A stretch of 58,913 nt of DNA from Paralimibaculum aggregatum. GTDB taxonomy: Bacteria > Pseudomonadota > Alphaproteobacteria > Rhodobacterales > Rhodobacteraceae. The notes beneath the pieces were generated by a model. The model was not told the DNA's origin. It worked only from the letters and a program-made list of their open reading frames with translations, and did no database searches. The stretch is taken from the NCBI RefSeq assembly GCF_030270585.1, contig NZ_BSYI01000031.1:1-58913 (forward strand), given 5' to 3'. A program made the translations under genes and the position numbers. Shown here piece after piece: positions 42,101 to 50,182 of this stretch. Each line of letters starts with the position of its first letter. The stretch's first letter is position 1.

Positions 42101-43199
42101 GAACTCCGATCTGAGCTACCGGCTGCAATATCCCGAAATTCCCGGGGAAATCACCCTGTCGCTCCGCTTTGCCGAGGCCGGGGACACGGTGCTGGTGGAG
42201 CTGCCGGGGATGCCCTCCGATGCCGCGCTGACCGGCGCGGTCGAGGTCGCGGGGCGCGCCGCGCTGGCCGCGGCCGACGGCTCCGCCTTCACCCGCGAGG
42301 GCGACCTGCTGGTGCTCCGCCTCGTCGCCGATACCGAGGAGGCCGACCCGCGCTTCCGCGCCAACACCGCACTCGGGGCCGCCGCCGCCAGTCGCTTCGT
42401 CGCCGGCGTGCGGATCGAGACCGGCGCGCCGGGCAACCCGGTGGTGGCGGATTTCGACGGCGGCGCCGATCCGCGCCTCGTCGCCTCGGGCCGCTCGGCC
42501 GCGGTCTCCGCGCCGACCCCCGCCTGGCAGGACCAGCCCGACAGCATCGTGTTCTGGGACGTCGTCTCCGACGGCGACGGCAGCGCCGGGCATGGCGACA
42601 TGTCGATCCTGCTCGACGGCGCCGACTGGTCCGGCGCCGACACGCTCGACATCCGCGCCGCCACCCAGGCGCTCGGCGGCGGCACCGTGGCGGGCTACAA
42701 GGTGTTCATCCGCGATGCCGGCGACGGCGTGAGCTATCTCGGGCAGCACGACGGCCATGCCGCGGTCGATCTCTCGGGCCTCGCGCCGGAGCTGCGCGAC
42801 GAGGTGGACCAGCTGCTGTTCCGCGTGGCCGAGACCGCGGTGGCACCGGATATCGCCGCCGCCGGCGACGGCCAGCGGCTGATCCTCTTCGACGTGACGC
42901 TCGGCGCCGGCTTCGCGGCCCGGGCGGTCGACCTGCCGGCGCTGATCCCGGCGGGCGAGAGCTTCGGCATCGTCAGCGCCGCGATCACCGGCGCGCAGGG
43001 CGGGCAGGCCGGGCTCGCGGTGGCGGGCGTCTCCGACCCGGTGGGCGGCCGCGTGCGCACCGGCGTGCCGGGGCAGGGCGACAATGTCTTCTTCGACACC
43101 GATGCGGATTTCCGCGGCATCGCCAGCTTCACCGTCACCCTGCGCGATGCCGCGGGCCGCGAGGACACGGCGCGGGTCAGCTTCGAGGTGACCGCCTGA
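39174..43199 (+). CDS. G8-domain, parallel beta-helix extracellular protein (CEMIP-like)
   Basis: 1341 residues, ATG preceded by AAGGGGAGAG. The N-terminus (about 1-170) is a beta-rich region resembling the H-type-lectin-like repeats of marine exoproteins (WQRVAFDREIEDPVVVAGSQ, DEWDYLDGAHGAE). About 280-400 is a G8 domain (WSDPATWGGALPGPGDVVVI, then VLLDTDVALAGLMVHGTL). About 420-760 is a parallel beta-helix with YPAHWHQ (residues 565-571), like the YPxHFH motif of vertebrate CEMIP/TMEM2. A C-terminal beta-sandwich ends the chain. CEMIP-type proteins act on hyaluronan; the bacterial function is unknown. No signal peptide or RTX repeats are visible, so its export route is unclear. Confidence 0.82.
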   Translation: MLEDWIGEVGELELSQGAAESWQRVAFDREIEDPVVVAGSQSANGAHPFTLAIRGVDETGFEIRIDEWDYLDGAHGAETVSWIAVSEGRHALADGRVIEAGAATLAAVDGPRFAGIGFAAEYGTAPVVLGQIQSETDGAATTRLHAVTAEGFAASLQAEEAATGAVAASFGWIAVAGAAVEQASGQASGQVAGVTHVPGGFEAEAGAIFAQAQTANGPDTATVALDLAGDRIWIAEEASADAETTHAAETVGFAGFDLGGLAAIGLDAAPAAADLAADGPVERWSDPATWGGALPGPGDVVVIEAGRTVLLDTDVALAGLMVHGTLVAEDSRDLALATDWMMVMDGGDFIVGTADAPFVHEFTLTLTGDPEDRTDWASLHDDHADACPVTGGVCKCALAALEADETGFLMAMGEGSTIALHSADAAKTDWTRLAATVEAGSRMLRLEADAGWEVGDAIVIASTDFDMEQAETATIAAISADGTRIELDRALAHMHFGALQTYADGSLLDTRAEVGLLSRNIVIRGDEDAHLDGFGGHTMVMQGAEMRIAGVEFTRMGQAGALGKYPAHWHQIGDAAGQWITDSSFHETYNRAITVHGTDNARIEDNVAHDVIGHTFFLEDGSETGNRFEGNLGLVTRAAAPGEGTTPTDETHVATFWITNPDNTFLGNVAGGAEHGGFWFAPAPGEATLALGRFEGNVAHSNAFANLAFDGHADPETGVFVESEYHPAGDAVVRDFTSYKSADRAIWVRAEGIEFHDVKSADNARATFFSYNQVIYDSLIVGRSANIGTPETAEEIAQGRSLPEPYNGRYFRGHSIYDGPSGVIDSHFAGFTDLDAAFQSNGAAQKSPAHFVSGLGFEDVSAAGRVDFAPQTHVGHMWSSGILDVDGSLSGTAGARLMPILADTAGGESRLHVPDGGIRREDWGAWVLAEADIGLLRADTDIAPGTADVVRWTRSDGETIADGGTFDTYHQSAAVLNSDLSYRLQYPEIPGEITLSLRFAEAGDTVLVELPGMPSDAALTGAVEVAGRAALAAADGSAFTREGDLLVLRLVADTEEADPRFRANTALGAAAASRFVAGVRIETGAPGNPVVADFDGGADPRLVASGRSAAVSAPTPAWQDQPDSIVFWDVVSDGDGSAGHGDMSILLDGADWSGADTLDIRAATQALGGGTVAGYKVFIRDAGDGVSYLGQHDGHAAVDLSGLAPELRDEVDQLLFRVAETAVAPDIAAAGDGQRLILFDVTLGAGFAARAVDLPALIPAGESFGIVSAAITGAQGGQAGLAVAGVSDPVGGRVRTGVPGQGDNVFFDTDADFRGIASFTVTLRDAAGREDTARVSFEVTA

Positions 43200-43263
43200 T
43201 TCCGGCCGCGGCGTCGGAAACGTCGGCAGATCGTCATCGGAACGCGAATTCCCCTGTGCTATA

Positions 43264-43306
43264 GCGGGGCGGAAGAGCCAGACCAGAGGCCAGCAGGCCG
43301 CCCCGC
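43264..43306. terminator. Stem-loop between the G8 gene and phoR
   Basis: Arms GCGGGGCGG (43264-43272) and CCGCCCCGC (43298-43306) are perfect complements over 9 bp with a 25-bp loop. It sits just before the phoR start and immediately after TGTGCTATAG (about 43255-43264), which resembles an extended -10 box. It may therefore be a leader structure of phoR rather than a terminator of the G8 gene. Confidence 0.35.
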
Positions 43307-43318
43307 AGGACCGCGCCC

Positions 43319-44674
43319 ATGTCGATCGCCACCGCCCTCGCGCCGGCACTTCTCGCAGGCGCCGCAGGCGCCGCCGCCCAGTTCGGCTGGCAGGACCCGA
43401 CCTCGACCATCATCGCCGCCGCCGCCGGGGCGCTGGCGGGCGGCGCGATGCTGCCGGGGCACGGGCCGTCGCTGGGGCGCCATGCCAGGGCCGCCGCGGC
43501 CGCAGCCGCAGCCGCATCCGGCAGGGCCGCCCCGGCCCGGGCGGGGACCGGCGAGATGGCGATGCCGGCACCCTCGGGCAAGCTGCTGCTCGAGCGGCTG
43601 CCGCTCGCCGTGCTGATGATCGACGAACGCGACGTGGTGCGCTTTGCCAACCCGATGGCGAGCGAGCTGTTCGGCCGGCTGCCGGAGGCGGGCTTCCATG
43701 TCGCGGCGCTGCGGGCGCCGAAGCTGCTCGCCGGGATCGGCGCGGCGCGCGCCGGCGCCGGTGCCGTCTCGGTCGATTTCGCGGTGATGCGCAAATGCGA
43801 GATCCATCTCCGCGCGCATCTGCGCCTGCTCGACGACGTGCCGAAGGACGCGCAGGCCGACACCGCCGGCTCGGTGATCGCGGTGATCGAGGACATCACC
43901 CAGAACCGGCGGACCGAGACGCTCTATCGCGACTTCGTGGCCAATGCGAGCCACGAGCTGAAGACCCCGCTGGCCAGCATCAGCGGCATCATCGAGACCC
44001 TGCAGGGCCATGCGCGCGACGATCCGGAGGCCGCCGAGCGCTTTCTCGGGATCATGGCGACCCAGGCCGAGCGCATGCGCCGGCTGATCAACGACATGCT
44101 CTCGCTCAGCCGCATCGAGCAGAACGAGCGCGTGCCGCCGCGCAACCCGCAGCCGCTGCGCGAGATCGTCGGCGAGACGGTGGAGGCGATGCAGCCGATC
44201 GCCGATGCCGCCGGGGTCGCCCTCGCCGCCGCGCTGCCGGATGCCGAGACCGTGGTGCTCGGCAGCCGCGAGGAGCTGTCGCAGGTGTTCCAGAACCTGA
44301 TCGACAACGCGATCAAGTATGCCCGGCCGGAGGATCGGGTCTGGGTCGAGCCGGTCGCGACGCCGGAGGAGCGCCGCGGCATGATCGGCGTGGTGATCGG
44401 CGACACCGGCCCCGGCATCCCGCGCACCGACCTGCCGCGGCTGACCGAGCGGTTCTACCGCGTCTCGGTGCCGAAATCGCGCGCCCGCGGCGGCACCGGG
44501 CTGGGGCTGGCGATCGTCAAGCACGTGCTGAGCCGGCACCGGGGCGATCTCGAGATCGAGAGCGAGCTGGGGCAGGGCTCGCGCTTCACCGTCTGGCTGC
44601 CGGTGGTGGCGGTGTCGGCGGAGGTGTCGGCGGCGGAGCCGGCCGAGGCTGTCACCCCGCCGGCAGGCCGCTGA
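43319..44674 (+). CDS. phoR: PhoR-type sensor histidine kinase
   Basis: 451 residues. Two short hydrophobic stretches at the N-terminus (about 5-20 and 30-45) form a membrane anchor, followed by an Ala-rich linker. A PAS-like domain starts LLERLPLAVLMIDERDVVRFAN. The HisKA box is FVANASHELKTPLASI with His212; the ATP-binding domain shows NLIDNAIKYA (N box), GDTGPGIP (G1) and GGTGLGLAIVKH (G2). The short-loop membrane anchor plus PAS resembles PhoR, the phosphate-starvation kinase, but no phoB or pst gene is in the window. Its last 23 bp overlap the convergent deacetylase gene. Confidence 0.85.
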   Translation: MSIATALAPALLAGAAGAAAQFGWQDPTSTIIAAAAGALAGGAMLPGHGPSLGRHARAAAAAAAAASGRAAPARAGTGEMAMPAPSGKLLLERLPLAVLMIDERDVVRFANPMASELFGRLPEAGFHVAALRAPKLLAGIGAARAGAGAVSVDFAVMRKCEIHLRAHLRLLDDVPKDAQADTAGSVIAVIEDITQNRRTETLYRDFVANASHELKTPLASISGIIETLQGHARDDPEAAERFLGIMATQAERMRRLINDMLSLSRIEQNERVPPRNPQPLREIVGETVEAMQPIADAAGVALAAALPDAETVVLGSREELSQVFQNLIDNAIKYARPEDRVWVEPVATPEERRGMIGVVIGDTGPGIPRTDLPRLTERFYRVSVPKSRARGGTGLGLAIVKHVLSRHRGDLEIESELGQGSRFTVWLPVVAVSAEVSAAEPAEAVTPPAGR

Positions 44675-45674
44675 GGAAGCTCTCGAGATTGGCGCCGAGC
44701 TCCGCGCAGAGATAGCCGCCCTCCTGCACGATCACCAGCGGCAGGCCGAGCCTGCCGATGGCCTCGGCGATGCGCGCGAACCCCGGCGTCGTGACCGCCA
44801 GCCCGCCGAAGGGGTCGCCCTCGAAGGCATCGAGGCCGAGCGCCAGCACCAACACATCCGGCCCGAAGGCGGCGATGCGCTCGAGCCCGCGCTCCAGCGC
44901 ATCGAGAAAGCCGGCATCGGCGGTGCCGCGCGGGATCGGCAGGTTGAGATTGGCGCCGAGGCCCGGCCCCTCGCCGCGCTCCTGCGCATGGCCCCAGAAG
45001 AAGGGGTAGTAGCGCGCCGGGTCGGCATGGATCGAGACGGTGAGCACGTCGCCGCGGGCATAGAAGATCCCCTGCGTGCCGTTGCCGTGATGCAGGTCGA
45101 CGTCGAGGATCGCCGGGCGCCGGCCGCCGCGCAGGCAGTGGTCGGCGGCGATGGCGGTGTTGTTGAGGAAGCAGAAGCCGCCGGCGAGGTCGGCGAAGGC
45201 GTGGTGCCCCGGCGGGCGGCAGAGCGCATAGGCCGCGCGCGCCCCGCCCAGCACGAGATCGGCGGCGCCGAGCGCGGTCTGCGCGCTCCAGTAGGCCGAT
45301 CCCCAGGTCTCGGCGGAGATCGGGCAGGCGGTGTCGGCCTGGTGATAGCCGGCCTGACCGACCGCCGAGAGCGGGTAGCTGGCGCTGCGCCGGTCCGGGT
45401 GGATGTTGGGGATCACCTCCTCTGAGGCGCCCTCGATGCGCCGCCAGCGGGCGTGGATGGTCTGCAGGAAGCGCAGGTATTCCGCCGTGTGCACCCGCGC
45501 GATCGGGCCGAGGCCGCGATCCGCCGGCGCCGCCGGCGCGATGCCGCGGCGCTCGAGCGCGCCGAGCAGGGCATCGACGCGGGCCGGCTGCTCCGGATTG
45601 GGCTGCGGCGCGCCGGAGGACAGGAAGTGCTTCGGGTCATGCGCGCGCTGCGCCGGGTGATAGACGGCCTTCAT
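44652..45674 (-). CDS. Acetylpolyamine amidohydrolase-like (HDAC family) deacetylase
   Basis: 340 residues, start MKAVYHPAQRAHDP. The histone-deacetylase fold is complete: RPPGHHA, DVDLHHGNGTQGIFY with zinc ligands Asp and His, and LGLDAFEGDPFGG with the second Asp ligand. The FLSSGAPQPNPEQPARVDALL start is typical of bacterial acetylpolyamine amidohydrolases, which remove acetyl groups from acetylated putrescine, cadaverine or spermidine. Its ATG overlaps the stop of the acetyltransferase gene (4 bp), which overlaps livF in turn, so it is the last gene of the liv operon. Exact substrate unproven. Confidence 0.88.
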   Translation of the reverse strand: MKAVYHPAQRAHDPKHFLSSGAPQPNPEQPARVDALLGALERRGIAPAAPADRGLGPIARVHTAEYLRFLQTIHARWRRIEGASEEVIPNIHPDRRSASYPLSAVGQAGYHQADTACPISAETWGSAYWSAQTALGAADLVLGGARAAYALCRPPGHHAFADLAGGFCFLNNTAIAADHCLRGGRRPAILDVDLHHGNGTQGIFYARGDVLTVSIHADPARYYPFFWGHAQERGEGPGLGANLNLPIPRGTADAGFLDALERGLERIAAFGPDVLVLALGLDAFEGDPFGGLAVTTPGFARIAEAIGRLGLPLVIVQEGGYLCAELGANLESFLSGLPAG

Positions 45675-46165
45675 GTGCTCTCCCCGAGGCGGTCGAACGC
45701 CTCGCCGCCGATGAAGCAGGGTTTCTCGCGGTCGTCGATGCGGAAGCCGAGGCGGCGATAGAAGGCGAGCGCGCGGGCGTTGTCGGCATAGGCGGTGAGC
45801 TTGAGATAGCCCGCGCCCCAGCCCCGCGCCTCCGCCGCCACACCGCCGAGCAGCCGCGCGGCCAGCCCCGAGCCGCGATGGGCCGGCGCGACATAGAGAT
45901 CCTGGACATAGACCCCGGGCGCGCCGCGCAGGGTGGAGAACTCGGGGAAGAACACCGCCGCCCCCGCGGTCTCCGCGCCGGCCTCGGCGATCAGCGCATG
46001 GAACCGCGGCGCCGCGCCGAAACCGTGGCGCGCGAGATCCTCCGGCCGCGCGCGGAAGGCCGCGCCGTCGCCGATCTCCGCCGCCATCGCGGCGAGGCAG
46101 GCATGGAGCGCGGGCACGTCCTGCCGCGCCGCCCGGCGGATCGCCGCCACCCCGGCGCCGCTCAT
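45671..46165 (-). CDS. GNAT acetyltransferase resembling spermidine/spermine acetyltransferase
   Basis: 164 residues, start MSGAGVAAIRRAARQDV. The fold has PRFHALIAEAGAET, FFPEFSTLRGAPGVYVQDLYV, then the acetyl-CoA loop HRGSGLAARLL and NARALAFYRRLGF. The order LxxxGFG-P-FH-LIAE followed by YVQDLYV is that of SSAT-like (diamine) acetyltransferases. Its start overlaps the livF stop and its stop overlaps the deacetylase start, each by 4 bp. Opposing acetylation and deacetylation in one operon suggest control of an imported amine. Substrate unproven. Confidence 0.85.
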   Translation of the reverse strand: MSGAGVAAIRRAARQDVPALHACLAAMAAEIGDGAAFRARPEDLARHGFGAAPRFHALIAEAGAETAGAAVFFPEFSTLRGAPGVYVQDLYVAPAHRGSGLAARLLGGVAAEARGWGAGYLKLTAYADNARALAFYRRLGFRIDDREKPCFIGGEAFDRLGEST

Positions 46166-46878
46166 GTCACCCAGAACGCCTTCTCGAGATCGCGGAACTC
46201 GTCCACCGGCCCCTCGAACTTGTTCCGCCCGAGCTCGAGCACATAGACATAGTCGGCGATCTTCAGCGCCTGGCGGATCTCCTGATCGACCAGCAGGATG
46301 GTCAGCCGGTCGCGCCGCGCGAGGTCGGTGAGCATGGCATAGACCTCCGCCGCCAGCATCTTCGAAAGCCCCGCGGTCGGCTCGTCCACCAGCAGCATCT
46401 TCGGCTCCGACATCAGCGTGCGGCCGATCTCCACCATGCGCTGCTGGCCGCCGGAGAGCTCGCCGGTGATCTGCCGGCGCTTGTCGCGCAGCGCCGGGAA
46501 GCGCTCGTAGTTCGCCTCGACCTTCTCCCGCACCCGGCGCCGGTCGCCGCGGAAGGTCCAGCCGCCGAGCTGCAGGTTCTCCTCCACCGTCATGTCCTTG
46601 AAGACGCCGGGGTTCTGCGGGATGTAGGCCAGCCCCTTCAGGATCTTCTCGTGCGGCGGGATGTCGAGGATGCTCTCGCCATGCAGCAGGATGTCGCCGG
46701 CATTGGGCGCGAGAAAGCCGAAGGCCGCCTTCAGCGCGGTCGACTTGCCGACCCCGTTGGCGCCGAGGATCGTGGTGATCTGCCCCGGCATCGCCTTGAT
46801 GTCGAGCGCCTGCAGGATGTTGAGGTCGCGGTAGTAGCCGACCGAGAGGTTGCGCATCTCGAGAACCGGTTCGCTCAT
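46162..46878 (-). CDS. livF: Branched-chain-type amino acid ABC transporter ATPase LivF
   Basis: 238 residues. ABC ATPase: Walker A GANGVGKST near residue 41, signature LSGGQQRMVEIGR, Walker B MLLVDEPTAGLS, and the switch His region. YIPQNPGVFKDMTVEENL is typical of LivF. It energises uptake across the inner membrane with LivG. It overlaps livG and the acetyltransferase by 4 bp each, so translation is coupled. Confidence 0.95.
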   Translation of the reverse strand: MSEPVLEMRNLSVGYYRDLNILQALDIKAMPGQITTILGANGVGKSTALKAAFGFLAPNAGDILLHGESILDIPPHEKILKGLAYIPQNPGVFKDMTVEENLQLGGWTFRGDRRRVREKVEANYERFPALRDKRRQITGELSGGQQRMVEIGRTLMSEPKMLLVDEPTAGLSKMLAAEVYAMLTDLARRDRLTILLVDQEIRQALKIADYVYVLELGRNKFEGPVDEFRDLEKAFWVT

Positions 46879-47609
46879 GCCTCCTCCTCCTCGTCGCTGC
46901 CGAGATAGGCCTCGATCACCGCCGGGTCGCGCTTCACCGCCTCGGGCGGGCCGTCGGCGATCAGGTCGCCGAAGTTCAGCACCAGCAGCCGCTCGGAGAG
47001 GGAGAAGATCGAGTCCATCTGGTGGCTGATGATGATGATCGCCTTGCCCGCCTCGTTCACCCGGCGGATATAGGCATAGATGATCTCCATCAGCTTCGGA
47101 TGCACCCCGGCGAAGGGCTCGTCGAGGATGATCACGTCCGGGTCGAGCATCAGCAGGCGCCCGAGCTCGAGCAGCTTCTGCTGCCCGCCGGAGAGCGCCT
47201 GGGCGAACTCGTTGCGCAGGTGCTCCATTGTCAGGAACTCGAGCACGTCATGGGCCTTGTCGCGCATCTCGGCGCGGCTCTCGCCCCGGTCCATCGCCAG
47301 CGCCGGCACCTGGAGGTTCTCCAGCACCGTCATCCGGCGGAACGAGCGGGTCACCTGGAAGGTGCGGCCGAGCCCGGCGCGCGCCACCTCGTAGGGCTCG
47401 AGCTGGTCGATCCGCTCGCCGTTGAGATAGACCGTGCCGCTGGTCGGCTTGATGGCGCCGTCGAGGATGTTGGTCAGCGTCGTCTTGCCGGCGCCGTTGG
47501 GGCCGATCAGGCCGATCAGCTCGGCGCCCTTGACCTCGAAGCCGACGCCCTTCAGCACGTGGTTGCCGCCGAAGTGCTTGTGCAGGTTGCGCACCGTGAG
47601 ATGGATCAT
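46875..47609 (-). CDS. livG: Branched-chain-type amino acid ABC transporter ATPase LivG
   Basis: 244 residues. Walker A GPNGAGKTT near residue 36, signature ALSGGQQKLLELGR, Walker B VIILDEPFAGVHP, and the LivG-type NGERIDQLEPYEVARAGLGR, then TFQVTRSFRRMTVLENL. The C-terminal GLSDEEEEA-like end is acidic. It partners LivF under the LivH/LivM membrane pair. The start overlaps the livM stop by 4 bp. The ligand need not be a branched-chain amino acid; the family also carries amides, urea and amino-acid derivatives. Confidence 0.94.
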   Translation of the reverse strand: MIHLTVRNLHKHFGGNHVLKGVGFEVKGAELIGLIGPNGAGKTTLTNILDGAIKPTSGTVYLNGERIDQLEPYEVARAGLGRTFQVTRSFRRMTVLENLQVPALAMDRGESRAEMRDKAHDVLEFLTMEHLRNEFAQALSGGQQKLLELGRLLMLDPDVIILDEPFAGVHPKLMEIIYAYIRRVNEAGKAIIIISHQMDSIFSLSERLLVLNFGDLIADGPPEAVKRDPAVIEAYLGSDEEEEA

Positions 47610-48826
47610 CGGCCCGCCTCCCGCCCGGCCTCGAAGGCCGCCTCGGCCGCCTGCCGGCGCGCCACCGTCTCCTTCGCGACATGGCCGCGGGTGAAGTACT
47701 CGATCATCGGCGCCAGCAGCCCGTTGCGGAAGAACCGCAGCGTGATCATCAGCAGCAGGCCGAAGAAGACCAGCCGCCAGATCGTCATGTCGATCTCGTA
47801 GCCGCCGACCTCGAAGCTGTTGCGCAGCAGCTCGAGCATCACCTGCAGGATGATCGCCCCGACCGCCGCGGCGAAGAAGTTCTCCACCCCGCCGATCACC
47901 GCCATCGCCACCACGAGGCTCATCTGCAGCAGGAACAGGAGGTTCGGCGTGATGATCCCGATGTAATGCGCCTGCACCGCACCCGCCGCCGCCGCCATGG
48001 CGCAGGTGATGGTGAAGACCAGCACCTTGTAGCGCGTGGTGTTGACGCCGAGCGCCGCCGCCGCGTCCTGGTCCTCGCGCAGCGCCCGCACGAAGAGCCC
48101 GAAGCGCGAGCGCGCCAGCCAGGTCAGGATGCCGAGGCAGAGCAGCAGCAGCCCCAGCATGGTGAAATAGGGCGGCAGCTTGGCGGTCTTGTCGTAGGTC
48201 GTGCCGAGGAGGGTGATGCCGCTCTCGTAGAGCGAGGGCAGCTCGAGCCCGGCCTGGCCGCGGGTGACCTCGATCTCGGCCGAGATCGTGGCCTTCAGGA
48301 TCTCCGAGAAGCCGAGGGTGAAGAGCGCCAGATAGGCCGCCCGCAGCCGCAGCACCAGCAGCCCGATCAGGAAGCCGGCGAGCCCGCCCATCACCGTGCC
48401 GAGGACGATCCCGAGCAGCACCGGCATCCGCCCCACCGAGAGCGCGGGGTCGGCCGCCAGCGCCTCGCGCAGGCAGTCCTGCGTCAGTGTCGAGGAGGTG
48501 ACCCCGATCGCGTCCACCACGATGAACCAGGTGCCGAAGATCTCCACCTCGTCGCAGAGCCCGGTCGGCGCGTCCGCGACCCAGAGATAATGGCAGAACA
48601 GCGCCGTGGTATAGGCGCCGATCCCCATGAAGCCCATGTGCCCGAACGAGAACTGCCCGGCATAGCCGGCCAGCATCGACCAGCTCGAGGCCAGGATCGC
48701 ATAGAAGAAGGCGGTGATCAGGACATGCATCACATAGTCGTAGTCGCCCGCCGTGTAGACGAAGGGGAAGGCGACCAGCACGCCGAGGAACAGCACCGCC
48801 GCGATGTTGGGAACCTGACGCATCAT
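47606..48826 (-). CDS. livM: Branched-chain-type ABC transporter permease LivM
   Basis: 406 residues, longer than typical LivM (about 320-360). About ten hydrophobic segments; the family motif SFGHMGFMGIGAYTTAL and the coupling helix region VRALREDQDAAAALGVNTTRYK are present. Between the early helices there is an insert of about 60 residues (about 85-145, containing LCDEVEIFG and DCLREALAADP) with two Cys, probably periplasmic. It lies 1 bp from livH and overlaps livG. The insert may shape ligand selection. Confidence 0.93.
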   Translation of the reverse strand: MMRQVPNIAAVLFLGVLVAFPFVYTAGDYDYVMHVLITAFFYAILASSWSMLAGYAGQFSFGHMGFMGIGAYTTALFCHYLWVADAPTGLCDEVEIFGTWFIVVDAIGVTSSTLTQDCLREALAADPALSVGRMPVLLGIVLGTVMGGLAGFLIGLLVLRLRAAYLALFTLGFSEILKATISAEIEVTRGQAGLELPSLYESGITLLGTTYDKTAKLPPYFTMLGLLLLCLGILTWLARSRFGLFVRALREDQDAAAALGVNTTRYKVLVFTITCAMAAAAGAVQAHYIGIITPNLLFLLQMSLVVAMAVIGGVENFFAAAVGAIILQVMLELLRNSFEVGGYEIDMTIWRLVFFGLLLMITLRFFRNGLLAPMIEYFTRGHVAKETVARRQAAEAAFEAGREAGR

Positions 48827-48827
48827 G

Positions 48828-50096
48828 TCAGAACTTCCCGTGGGTGCCGGCGGCGAAGCGCCGTCCGAACATGCCGGTGGGGCGCAGCAGCAGGGTGAGC
48901 GTCAGCACGATCATGCCATAGGCCGGGATGTAGGAGGCGGCCTTCTGCGCATCGGGGATGCAGCCGGTGCCGGCGGCCTCGACGAGGCCCACCATGATCC
49001 CGCCGAGGAAGGCCCCGGGCAGCGAGCCGAGCCCGCCGAGCACCACGATCACGAAGCTGCGCATCGCCGGGATGTTGCCGACCTGCGGCAGCCAGGAGAA
49101 GGCCTGCACCAGCAGCGCTCCGGCCAGCGCCGCGATCATGCCGCCGAGGGCGAAGGCCAGCATGTTCATCCGGTCCGGGTTGATGCCGGCGATGGCGGCG
49201 GCGTCGCGGTCCTGGCTGACCGCGCGCAGGGCCTTGCCGGTCCATGTCCGGTGCAGCAGGTACATCAGCGCCAGCAGCACCAGCACGCAGGTCACCGCCG
49301 CGATCAGCCGCGGGTTGGAGACCGAGACCTGCTCGAAGAGCGTGACCCCGCCGCGGCTGGTCTTGACCCAGATCGGGTCGCTGTCTTCCGGCCAGCGCAT
49401 CCGCGGGAAGTCGATGAAGCGCTGCGCCTTCACCGGGTTGGCGCCGGCCACCGCCTGCACGAAATACTGCATGGTGAAGGCGAGGCCGAAGGTGACGAGG
49501 ATGCCGTATTCCACCGGCCGGTCGATCTTGCCGCGATACATCGGCGTCAGCATCAGCCGCTCGAAGACCGCGCCGATCAGGAACGCGATGGCGCAGGCCC
49601 CCATCACCGCGACCAGCGGCGGCACCCCCGGCAGCCAGACCGCCGAGATGAAATAGACCAGCATCCCGCCGACCATGTAGAACTCGCCATGCGCGAAGCT
49701 GACGATGCCGAGGATCGAGAAGATCAGCGTGAGCCCGAGCGCCATGAAGCCGTAGATGATGCCGATGATCAGCCCGTTCACCGCCTGGCTGGCGACGAAG
49801 CCCGAGCTGGTCACGCAGATGTTGTCCGGGTCGGCGAAGGAGAAGGCCACCGCGATCAGGAACACCGTCAGCAGCGCCGGCGCGATGATCAGCAGGTTGC
49901 CGAGCTTCGGCGTGGTCAGCCAGAGCGGCGCCAGCCCGACGGGCCCGAGCGCGGCGCCGGACATCGCGCCGACGAAGACGGTGTTGGTGGTATCGAGATC
50001 GCGGTGCAGGTAGCGCCGGCGCAGCACCACGCTGCCGACAGCACCCCAGACGATCATCCAGAGGATGACGCCCCAGAAGAGAAGAGGAGACTCCAC
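48828..50096 (-). CDS. livH: Branched-chain-type ABC transporter permease LivH with N-terminal extension
   Basis: 422 residues, well above the usual 290-310. The canonical LivH core starts near residue 105 (QAVNGLIIGIIYGFMALGLT) and has SFAHGEFYMVGGM and AVSQDRDAAAIAGIN. The first about 105 residues add three hydrophobic segments (FWGVILWMIVWGAVGSVV, FVGAMSGAALGPVGLAP and LLIIAPALLTVFLIAVAF). Start chosen at MESPLLFWG, the first Met of the frame. It follows livK, separated by a stem-loop, and precedes livM by 1 bp. Confidence 0.92.
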   Translation of the reverse strand: MESPLLFWGVILWMIVWGAVGSVVLRRRYLHRDLDTTNTVFVGAMSGAALGPVGLAPLWLTTPKLGNLLIIAPALLTVFLIAVAFSFADPDNICVTSSGFVASQAVNGLIIGIIYGFMALGLTLIFSILGIVSFAHGEFYMVGGMLVYFISAVWLPGVPPLVAVMGACAIAFLIGAVFERLMLTPMYRGKIDRPVEYGILVTFGLAFTMQYFVQAVAGANPVKAQRFIDFPRMRWPEDSDPIWVKTSRGGVTLFEQVSVSNPRLIAAVTCVLVLLALMYLLHRTWTGKALRAVSQDRDAAAIAGINPDRMNMLAFALGGMIAALAGALLVQAFSWLPQVGNIPAMRSFVIVVLGGLGSLPGAFLGGIMVGLVEAAGTGCIPDAQKAASYIPAYGMIVLTLTLLLRPTGMFGRRFAAGTHGKF

Positions 50097-50141
50097 GTCA
50101 CGCCCCGCTCGCTTGCCGGCTCAAGCCGGGAGGAAATGGGC

Positions 50142-50171
50142 GCGCCGCACCGGGGATGCCCGGCGCGGCGC
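50142..50171 (-). terminator. Stem-loop between livK and livH
   Basis: Arms 50142-50154 and 50159-50171 pair over 13 bp with one mismatch and a 4-base loop (GCGCCGCGCCGGG on the minus strand). It lies in the 86-bp gap after livK. There is no T-run. In such operons a stem-loop after the binding-protein gene usually lowers transcription of, or stabilises mRNA before, the permease genes. Confidence 0.55.
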
Positions 50172-50182
50172 GGTTCGGGCGC

